A stretch of DNA of 41,888 nt, from the NCBI GenBank assembly GCA_018824305.1, contig JAHJGM010000023.1:1-41888 (forward strand), in the 5' to 3' direction. Shown in pieces: positions 36,571-41,888 of this stretch; the first letter of the stretch is position 1; every line of letters begins with the position of its first letter. The stretch is from a bacterium (GTDB lineage Bacteria > Campylobacterota > Campylobacteria > Campylobacterales > Sulfurimonadaceae). The notes beneath the pieces are model-generated. The model was not told where the DNA came from. It ran no database searches and saw nothing but the letters and a program-made list of their open reading frames with translations. The position numbers and the translations under genes were made by a program.

Positions 36571-38022
36571 ATGAAAAAAATAGAAAAAGTACTTATCGCA
36601 AACCGTGGCGAGATTGCTCTTAGAATCATTAGAGCTTGTAAAGAGTTAGAAGTAAAAAGTGTCGCCATATTTTCTGAAGTAGATGTAGAGGGTATCTGGG
36701 TTAGAAAAGCGGATGAGTGCTATCCAATTTTGGGAAATCCTGTTGAAGCGTACCTTGATATCAACAAGATCATCTCACTTGCTAAAAAAGCAAATGCCGA
36801 TGCTATCCATCCTGGATATGGATTTTTATCTGAGAGTGCAGAGTTTGCACAAGCATGTGTAGACAACGACATCATATTTATCGGTCCAAAAGCAGACCAC
36901 ATCGCACTTTTTGGCGACAAGATGGCATCAAAAGTAGCTATGAAAGCTATCGGCGTTCCTGTATTAGAGGGAACGGATGAGCCTGTTGCAGACATCGCAG
37001 AGGGAGAGAGAATCTCTAAAGAGATCGGTTTTCCTGTTATCATCAAAGCGGCGTTTGGCGGCGGCGGTAGAGGTATGAGGATTGTAAGACAAGAGAAAGA
37101 CTTTAAAGAGCTTTACGAATCTGCAGCAAATGAATCTAAAAAATATTTCGGCAGAGACGAGATGTTCATCGAAAAATATGTGGAAAATCCAAGACACATC
37201 GAGATCCAGATCATCGCCGACAAATACGGGAATGTCCTACATCTTGGAGAAAGAGATTGTTCGATCCAAAGACGCCACCAAAAAGTCATAGAGATAGCAC
37301 CGAGTCCAAGACTAAATGAAAAAGTAAGACTCTTTTTATATGAAGTAGCAACAGATGCGATGTTGAAACTTGGATATGAGAGCGTAGGGACGATCGAGTT
37401 TCTAGTCGATGCAGAGGATAATGTCTATTTCATCGAGATGAACACCAGAGTTCAAGTCGAGCACCCTGTAACTGAGATCATTTCAGGTATAGATATCATC
37501 CAAAGAATGATAGAGATCGCTGAGGGAGATAAACTAAAATTCAAACAAGAGGAGATAACATTTAGAGGTTATGCCATCGAGTTTAGGATCAATGCAGAAG
37601 ATCCAAAAAGAAAATTTATGCCGGCTGTAGGGAAAATCACAAACTATATGGCACCGGGCGGTCCCGGAGTCAGACTTGACACAAGTATGTACTCAGGATA
37701 CAAAATCCCTGCAAACTACGACTCGATGATAGGAAAGCTCATAGTCTGGGGGCTTGACTGGAAGGGTGCTGTTAAAAAAGCAAAACGTGCGCTAGACGAG
37801 TTTTTCATAGAGGGTATCTCTACAAATATCCCGCTTCACAGAGCGATAGTGCGAGATCTTGATTTCATAGACGGAAAGTTCGATACAAGTTATCTAGACC
37901 ACAAACTGGACAAATTTAACTTGGATGCGATAAACAACATCGAAGAGGAAGAGCAAAAAATGGCTCAAATCTCTAAACTGATCGACACCATCAAACATCA
38001 CAATATCAACGTCAGACACTAA
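36571..38022 (+). CDS. accC: Biotin carboxylase (AccC, or pyruvate carboxylase subunit A)
   Basis: A 483-residue ATP-grasp enzyme that carboxylates biotin using bicarbonate and ATP. Visible are VLIANRGEIALRIIRACKE, HPGYGFLSE, the glycine loop AAFGGGGRGMR, ERDCSIQRRHQK and EMNTRVQVEHPVTE. An in-frame GTG at 36541 would extend it by 10 residues, but an AAAGGAG site lies inside that stretch, 10-11 bases before the ATG at 36571, so that ATG is the start. No biotin carrier (accB) or transcarboxylase is adjacent, and the length exceeds that of typical AccC (about 450). It may therefore serve pyruvate carboxylase (pycA) instead; the sequence alone does not decide. A palindromic terminator follows. 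Confidence 0.85.
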   Translation: MKKIEKVLIANRGEIALRIIRACKELEVKSVAIFSEVDVEGIWVRKADECYPILGNPVEAYLDINKIISLAKKANADAIHPGYGFLSESAEFAQACVDNDIIFIGPKADHIALFGDKMASKVAMKAIGVPVLEGTDEPVADIAEGERISKEIGFPVIIKAAFGGGGRGMRIVRQEKDFKELYESAANESKKYFGRDEMFIEKYVENPRHIEIQIIADKYGNVLHLGERDCSIQRRHQKVIEIAPSPRLNEKVRLFLYEVATDAMLKLGYESVGTIEFLVDAEDNVYFIEMNTRVQVEHPVTEIISGIDIIQRMIEIAEGDKLKFKQEEITFRGYAIEFRINAEDPKRKFMPAVGKITNYMAPGGPGVRLDTSMYSGYKIPANYDSMIGKLIVWGLDWKGAVKKAKRALDEFFIEGISTNIPLHRAIVRDLDFIDGKFDTSYLDHKLDKFNLDAINNIEEEEQKMAQISKLIDTIKHHNINVRH

Positions 38023-38035
38023 CTGTTCTACAAGA

Positions 38036-38057
38036 AGAGCCTTACATGTAAGGCTCT
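38036..38057. terminator. Palindromic bidirectional terminator
   Basis: A perfect 22-base palindrome with arms AGAGCC and GGCTCT around TTACATGTAA. It lies 13 bases after the biotin carboxylase stop and 10 bases beyond the stop of the convergent HU-LysM gene, so it can serve both. On the plus strand T-rich DNA follows. Its centre is the TTACATGTA motif seen elsewhere in the window. Confidence 0.7.
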
Positions 38058-38067
38058 CTCTATCTAC

Positions 38068-39003
38068 TTATTTCTTTTTATATTTGTTCAACCTCTGAGC
38101 AGCTCTTTTATACTCTGCGGCTCGTGGATTGTTGTGTTTTTTGTAGTCATCGGCGACGATCTTGTATGCCTTTGATTTGAGTTGGAGGTCTGCTGGCTTT
38201 GGATTCTTCACGCTACCAGCTAGTGTCGGTATGTTCAGTTTAATCCCGGTATAGATAAGATCAGGATTGTGATGAGCCAGCTCTAGTCTGTTTTGTGCAT
38301 AGATAACCGGCCACCAACGAGGATCGCCCCATGTGGTCGTAGCAATCCCCCAGAGAGTATCACCCGAGGACACGTTAACCACTTTATCCATAGCCTTTGA
38401 CGGTTCTACGGGTGCAGGTGTAGCGGCTGTAGAGACGGTCTGTACTTTTTGGGGAGCAGTGGTTACAGTTGTGGGTTCAGGGGCGAGTGTAACAGGCGCT
38501 TTGTCAATGGGATGTACCGGTTCAACTTTAGCCGATGCTTTCTCTGCCGGCACCGCGTAATGGATATCTGGAGTGAGTACCAAACTCTTTATACCCATAG
38601 CAAGCAAGATCAGTAGTACTAGAAATATCGCCAGCAAGAGCAAGATGTTAGTTCTCACACGCCATGCAGTTTTGTCCTCGGTAAGTTCTTTTATTCGCAA
38701 CTGGCGAAACGGTGCATTGACAGCAAAACGCAGTGCGCGGTAGGGGCGAAAGTGGACACGTGTATGCTCTGGGATCATTAAAGGCTCACCTGTATTTGGG
38801 TTGTGCCCCATCTTTTCACCCACATGTGTCGTATGAAAACGTCCAAAGTGATACAGATGAATAGAATCACCCTTCTCCAACTCCTCACTCATGGTCTTTG
38901 TCAGTTGGTGGATATACTCATCTGCCTCGACTCTACTGACTCCCGCACGCTTAGCCACCAGTTCTGTAAAAGTATGAAATGTGATCTTATTATCGTGGCT
39001 CAT
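38068..39003 (-). CDS. HU-like DNA-binding, single-TM, LysM protein
   Basis: A 311-residue fusion. Residues about 6-98 are an HU/IHF-family DNA-binding domain, including the arm GHNPNTGEPLMIP with the DNA-intercalating proline position (P69) and the closing FRPYRALRFAV. Residues about 119-142 form one membrane segment, with basic residues (RVR) just before it, predicting the HU side in the cytoplasm. A Pro/Thr/Ala/Lys-rich linker (about 145-205) leads to a LysM domain (about 209-259: SSGDTLWGIATTTWGD) and a basic tail. LysM binds peptidoglycan. The layout suggests a link between DNA and the cell wall. It overlaps the upstream small HU gene by 4 bases. GC is clearly above the window average (57-62 percent in two 60-base lines I counted). 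No name is assigned. Confidence 0.88.
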   Translation of the reverse strand: MSHDNKITFHTFTELVAKRAGVSRVEADEYIHQLTKTMSEELEKGDSIHLYHFGRFHTTHVGEKMGHNPNTGEPLMIPEHTRVHFRPYRALRFAVNAPFRQLRIKELTEDKTAWRVRTNILLLLAIFLVLLILLAMGIKSLVLTPDIHYAVPAEKASAKVEPVHPIDKAPVTLAPEPTTVTTAPQKVQTVSTAATPAPVEPSKAMDKVVNVSSGDTLWGIATTTWGDPRWWPVIYAQNRLELAHHNPDLIYTGIKLNIPTLAGSVKNPKPADLQLKSKAYKIVADDYKKHNNPRAAEYKRAAQRLNKYKKK

Positions 39004-39305
39004 CTCTGTGTACCATCATCGCCAAGTTCGGTGTTGTAAACCTCTTCACGGAGTGAAGTTCCTGTGCGAAATACGGGGAAACGACGTTTTGGGAAAAGTG
39101 CGAACTTGTCGCTTACAGGCAGATACCCGAGGTGTTCATCGTATGTCGCCGTGTCAAAGGTACCTAAATGAGGCAGGGTCACAGCGTGCCCGACTCTGAG
39201 CAGGTCACGAACCTCCCGCAGTGTCGCTTTTAGCAAGCGCTTCGACTGGGCGTTTGAGATACCCAACTCTTTTGCAACATTTTCAATTAGTTCAGTTTGG
39301 TCCAT
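39000..39305 (-). CDS. Small HU/IHF-like DNA-binding protein
   Basis: A 101-residue protein with an HU-like plan: two N-terminal helices (MDQTELIENVAKELGISNAQ, then LLKATLREVRDLL), strands GHAVTLPHLGTFDTATY, and a FPKRRFPVFRTGTSLREEV closing segment. The arm is shorter and lacks the RNPxTG motif, so DNA contact may differ from true HU. It could pair with the HU domain of the next gene to make a heterodimer, since HU folds work as dimers; that is inference. AAGGAGCG lies 5 bases before ATG. Base composition is about 53 percent GC by my count over four lines, against about 20-40 percent in neighbouring genes and spacers, so the pair may have been acquired. Confidence 0.85.
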   Translation of the reverse strand: MDQTELIENVAKELGISNAQSKRLLKATLREVRDLLRVGHAVTLPHLGTFDTATYDEHLGYLPVSDKFALFPKRRFPVFRTGTSLREEVYNTELGDDGTQR

Positions 39306-39403
39306 GATCGCTCCTTAGTAAGTGACGATTACCATGTCATTTTACCAATACTATATCAAATAGAGACCAATATGCATTAAAAATAATAATTAATTATTAA
39401 ATT

Positions 39404-39769
39404 TTATTTGACCGTTTGTAAACCTTGATCGATCCAACCCCAATTGATACCGCCGTCCAACTCATAGACATTTGTATATTTGAGTTTTAAGCCCAGTATC
39501 TCACCGATTGTTTTTGTTCTGCTTGCATGGGCGCACACTAAGATAAAAGGCTGTTCCTTATGTGTCACCACCTTTGTAAACGCTTCTAAGAACTCATCAA
39601 GATCAAACTCTCCCCACTCATCAAAAAATGTGATCTTATGACTGCCTTCAATGATGCCGTAGAGTTCCCACTCATCAGCTCTTCTTACATCGATGACTAC
39701 GAATCCTTCCTCTTTTTTTTGTTGAAACTCTTTTGTAGAAAGAGACTTAAAGGGTCCAAAATTCAGCAT
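39404..39769 (-). CDS. Rhodanese-like sulfurtransferase
   Basis: A 121-residue single rhodanese domain. FVVIDVRRADEWELYGIIEGS is the typical N-terminal patch; the active loop is C79-A-H-A-S-R84, with the persulfide-carrying cysteine and the arginine in CxxxxR spacing; LDGGINWGWIDQGL closes the fold. Single-domain rhodaneses move sulfane sulfur between thiosulfate or polysulfide and acceptors. No signal peptide is present. AAGGAAA precedes ATG. It overlaps the upstream small unknown gene by 7 bases. Confidence 0.9.
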   Translation of the reverse strand: MLNFGPFKSLSTKEFQQKKEEGFVVIDVRRADEWELYGIIEGSHKITFFDEWGEFDLDEFLEAFTKVVTHKEQPFILVCAHASRTKTIGEILGLKLKYTNVYELDGGINWGWIDQGLQTVK

Positions 39770-40086
39770 TCATTTCCTTTTTTATTTGGTTTATACTTTT
39801 TTGTCAATCTGCAATAATCATAAAAATCGCTTAGCATCAAATAGCGGATCTCTACATCTTCAAATTTTTTCTTCAGTATCGGATGCCCTTGCAAGTAGAG
39901 TTTTACATCATTTTGAAACTCTTTTGGATACGAAAGTTTTTCTGCCTGTAGAGATGAAAAACACTCCAAAAAATCAAAAAAAAGTTTTGACACTATCTCC
40001 TCTTTTTGCTCAGACTTATTTGAGAAGAAATCTGTTATCTCTTCAAATGTCTCACATATATTTACCAAACACTTATTCAAAATCAC
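39763..40086 (-). CDS. Small unknown protein upstream of rhodanese
   Basis: A protein of up to 107 residues, mostly helical and charged, with four cysteines and no domain I recognise. It overlaps the rhodanese by 7 bases, which supports a real coupled gene. The start is uncertain: the longest form uses GTG at 40086, but a GGAG site sits directly against it and would suit the TTG two codons later (40080) with a 7-base gap. A small soluble partner of the rhodanese is possible. Confidence 0.55.
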   Translation of the reverse strand: MILNKCLVNICETFEEITDFFSNKSEQKEEIVSKLFFDFLECFSSLQAEKLSYPKEFQNDVKLYLQGHPILKKKFEDVEIRYLMLSDFYDYCRLTKKYKPNKKGNEC

Positions 40087-40193
40087 TCTCCATAAAAAAC
40101 CATTTGAAGAGTATATACATAAATCATACTTGGTGTTAATAAGGGATGTGGGATGTTGTCTATTTTCTGTTTACATGTAAGGGAATGTTTCAT

Positions 40194-40213
40194 ACTTTTT
40201 GTCCGCAAAAAGT
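40194..40213. repeat. 8-bp inverted repeat hairpin
   Basis: ACTTTTTG, spacer TCCG, CAAAAAGT: a perfect hairpin in the gene-free stretch. On either strand, its A/T runs resemble a compact terminator-like element, but no gene ends close enough to claim it. Confidence 0.5.
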
Positions 40214-40277
40214 AAGCAAAACAAGCGAAGCGCTCTCGAAGAGATGTTTCCTGAAAAACTCTTGCAACGGCTTCGAG

Positions 40278-40292
40278 CTTGACTTCGTCAAG
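40278..40292. repeat. 6-bp inverted repeat hairpin
   Basis: CTTGAC, spacer TTC, GTCAAG, followed on the plus strand by TCCCC and an A-rich run. One of several short hairpins here. Confidence 0.4.
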
Positions 40293-40567
40293 TCCCCAAA
40301 AAATAGAAAATCCACTCCTAAAAACATAAAACTCGGAACACATTCCTCAAACAGTTGCATTTTCTTTACGTCATTACTTTACTATTTCTTGGCTCTGCAG
40401 ATGTTGCAACTGACGAATGAACTTTTACTGCGACTATCTGTCACTTTTGATTACTGTTTTTGCTTACATGTAAGGATTAGAGGTTATAGTTTCCACCCGT
40501 TTCCTATTTTTCAAAAGTAAATTAAATACGTATACTGTACCTGGAGTTTGAATCAAGTCTATTCCTA

Positions 40568-41641
40568 CTACTTCTTAGCTTCTTTAAAGAAGTTTGGTAT
40601 GGTTTTAATTATATTTCTTGTTAGCTCTGATTCCGACTTTGCTTTCTCTAATTCTACAGTTGTCTGCCCCTTTTCTAATATAAAGTTTCTTTCGGTTTTA
40701 GACAGTGACTCAATTGCGATTTTCAATGCATCTTGGTTGTTTGTAAGGTAAGAAAACTCTACCGCCACTAACTTAGACTCAACATTTGTAAGTTCATTCT
40801 GAAAATATTTAATTTCTGACAATCCATCTCTATATAAACGTAAGAAAAAGTATGCAAAAATTTCCACAAATATCACAAGCAATATTCTAGGTACTATTGG
40901 AAGAATCAAATTTTTAAGAAACTTACCATTTGAATCAGCTCCTTCAGATGCAAGTTGTTTTAGCAACGCAGAAGCATCAACCATTGAAACTGTAGACCAT
41001 AGTAAATACAAGCCTACAGCAGTAATTGACATCCCAATTAATAAATTAATATTAGAGCGTAAACGTAAATCTGCTATCTCTCTCATCAATCTATTAATTA
41101 CATTTTCAGATGAATCAAGAAGCCTTTCAAAGCTTAAGTCCTCTTTGATTTTATCTTTGAGTTTATCCGCTTCAAGTTTGAATATTTTTTGTATGGCATC
41201 TTCGCTGGTTTGCTCAACAGCACCATCAATAATTTTTTGTTTTTCTTCTTCGCTAAGTCCTTTTTCTGATTCATATATTTCTAATTTTTCATTGAGAATT
41301 GAAATTTGATTTTTATAAATTTCAAGTTCTTTTTTGGATGAGTTTATCTCAGAGTATATTTTCTTTGCCTGACTCGAAGTTAAGCTATCGTCACTTTTAT
41401 CTCCTCCAGACTGGAGATATAAAAATGCAAAGGAGACGACAGACACCAGCAGCAATGTAATTGGTACTGATGTTTCTTTTAAATCTAAATTTATGAACTG
41501 ACTAAAATAAAACAAAAATGGCTCAGAAAAGAATGATAATATGGCGAATACCCCACTTAATGCCCCAATAACAACTAACAAGCGTTTATTATTAATTAAC
41601 CTTTGTATTAATTTAATATTTGCGTCTAAAATCGAACTCAT
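40568..41641 (-). CDS. Unrecognised membrane protein with coiled coil
   Basis: A 357-residue protein I do not recognise. Hydrophobic segments lie at about 21-40, 58-78, 200-218 and 247-272, giving four predicted membrane passes. Residues about 85-190 form a charged, helical, probably cytoplasmic coiled coil (KKELEIYKNQISILNEKLEIYESEKG), and the C-terminal about 275-357 is another charged helical tail. AAGGGAA precedes ATG. It is bounded by gene-free DNA on both sides and is not part of an operon within the window. Such layouts occur in stress or defence-associated effectors, but nothing here proves a role. The high AT in its coiled-coil region and its isolation make horizontal gain conceivable. 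Confidence 0.7.
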   Translation of the reverse strand: MSSILDANIKLIQRLINNKRLLVVIGALSGVFAILSFFSEPFLFYFSQFINLDLKETSVPITLLLVSVVSFAFLYLQSGGDKSDDSLTSSQAKKIYSEINSSKKELEIYKNQISILNEKLEIYESEKGLSEEEKQKIIDGAVEQTSEDAIQKIFKLEADKLKDKIKEDLSFERLLDSSENVINRLMREIADLRLRSNINLLIGMSITAVGLYLLWSTVSMVDASALLKQLASEGADSNGKFLKNLILPIVPRILLVIFVEIFAYFFLRLYRDGLSEIKYFQNELTNVESKLVAVEFSYLTNNQDALKIAIESLSKTERNFILEKGQTTVELEKAKSESELTRNIIKTIPNFFKEAKK

Positions 41642-41708
41642 TTATATTCCCTTATATTATTCTATTTTTTATAGCCTGATGGTGAACTAAGAAGATAATG
41701 TTTAAAAT

Positions 41709-41745
41709 GAGCCAATCAATTGCCCGTAGGGTAATTGATTGGCTC
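41709..41745. repeat. Long 17-bp hairpin upstream of membrane-protein gene
   Basis: Arms of 17 bases: GAGCCAATCAATT perfectly paired with AATTGATTGGCTC, then one G/T pair, then CCC with GGG around a GTA loop. On the minus strand it is followed by ATTTT, so it could terminate a gene lying to the right of the window. It is unusually long for a terminator and could instead be a repeat or structured RNA element. Confidence 0.65.
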
Positions 41746-41755
41746 CTCTGAGACT

Positions 41756-41821
41756 GTGAAATAATCAACGCTCACAGCTAATAATATTTTAATTTCTATA
41801 AATTATAGCAAATTATTTCAC
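41756..41821. repeat. AT-rich 10-bp inverted repeat with nested palindrome
   Basis: GTGAAATAAT at 41756-41765 and its exact complement ATTATTTCAC at 41812-41821, enclosing 46 bases that themselves contain CTATAAATTATAG. It follows the 17-bp hairpin by 10 bases. Confidence 0.5.
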
Positions 41822-41888
41822 CTAAGTTGTATCATAAAACTATTTTGAAAAAATATAGCTATAGAGAGCCTAAAACTGGCGATATAAA

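Larger units (their letters stand above)
40087..40567. other. 481-base gene-free stretch with hairpins and repeated motif
   Basis: No convincing gene is visible. It contains two copies of TTACATGTAAG (40171 and 40464), an 8-bp hairpin with CAAAAAGT arms (40194-40213), a small CTCT-CGA-AGAG hairpin near 40234, and a 6-bp CTTGAC hairpin (40278-40292). The middle part, about 40210-40290, is richer in GC than its flanks. It looks like a structured non-coding element or decayed repeat. Confidence 0.5.

Noticed and set aside
39379-39396. AT-only palindrome (AATAATTAATTATT) between rhodanese and HU genes
   Set aside because: All A/T and short; weak evidence for a terminator or operator in such AT-rich spacers.
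40083-40343. 86-residue minus-strand open frame in the gene-free stretch
   Set aside because: It crosses three hairpins, has no ribosome site, overlaps the start region of the small unknown gene, and reads like chance coding of structured DNA.
40146-40520. 124-residue plus-strand open frame
   Set aside because: Biased composition without domain features, lies over the hairpins and repeated motif, and has no ribosome binding site.
1-41888. CRISPR arrays, tRNA or rRNA genes, insertion sequences
   Set aside because: I found no regularly spaced repeats, no cloverleaf or rRNA-like stretches, and no transposase or integrase among the proteins.

Overview
The window looks like a chromosomal segment of a free-living Campylobacterota (epsilonproteobacterium), most like Sulfurimonas or a close relative. 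The reasons are: low GC with AT-rich spacers; a dus / membrane protein / dksA-like / rlmH / accD / inositol-phosphatase order that I recall from Campylobacter jejuni (Cj0123c-Cj0128c); a desulforubrerythrin of the Campylobacter Rrc type; a CetB-like PAS protein next to a chemoreceptor; and many PAS, GGDEF/EAL and HD-GYP proteins. The genus is an inference. I see no rRNA, tRNA, CRISPR array, insertion sequence or phage gene.

Layout. 1-1226 (minus): a ferritin-like protein and desulforubrerythrin, an oxidative-stress/iron pair. 1328-4704: a compact assimilatory-type nitrate reductase (minus) diverging from an outer-membrane porin (plus). 4737-16755 (minus): a long, tightly packed run read gltB, gltD, suhB-like, accD, thiE-like, rlmH, dksA-like, two-TM membrane protein, dusB, then an unrecognised protein with a PD-(D/E)XK-like core. 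Most joints overlap by 1-4 bases or lie within 12 bases. 16946-23534 (plus): recO, a membrane-anchored receiver with a C-terminal domain resembling Hpt but lacking its histidine, htpG, and a soluble protein with two Cache-like modules and a C-terminal CheW domain. 23564-28258 (minus): a FIST-PAS-GGDEF-EAL protein, ung, and a dihydroorotase homologue without its metal ligands. 28314-32068 (plus): lpxB, gnnB-like, gnnA-like and an LpxA-like gene, consistent with lipid A built on a 2,3-diamino sugar. 32105-35419 (minus): PAS-PAS-HD-GYP, a chemoreceptor with a CZB zinc domain, and a CetB-like PAS protein. 35569-38022: an AraC-type regulator diverging from a biotin carboxylase. 38068-39305 (minus): a GC-rich two-gene unit, a small HU-like protein followed by an HU-TM-LysM protein. 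39404-41888: a rhodanese, a small unknown, a 481-base gene-free stretch with hairpins, a coiled-coil membrane protein, and a terminal stretch with a 17-bp hairpin.

How it fits together. The large minus run mixes nitrogen assimilation (GltBD), fatty-acid supply (AccD), ribosome and tRNA modification (RlmH, Dus) and transcriptional control (DksA-like). The nitrate reductase next to it would supply nitrogen. The signalling genes form sensory sets for energy, redox or metal taxis and for cyclic-di-GMP turnover; the same PAS subfamily appears four times in three proteins.

The most unusual items are the HU-TM-LysM protein, which could physically link DNA to peptidoglycan; the LpxA-like protein lacking the catalytic histidine inside an lpxB-gnnBA cluster; the soluble double-Cache-CheW protein; the receiver with a dead Hpt-like domain; and the PD-(D/E)XK-like unknown.
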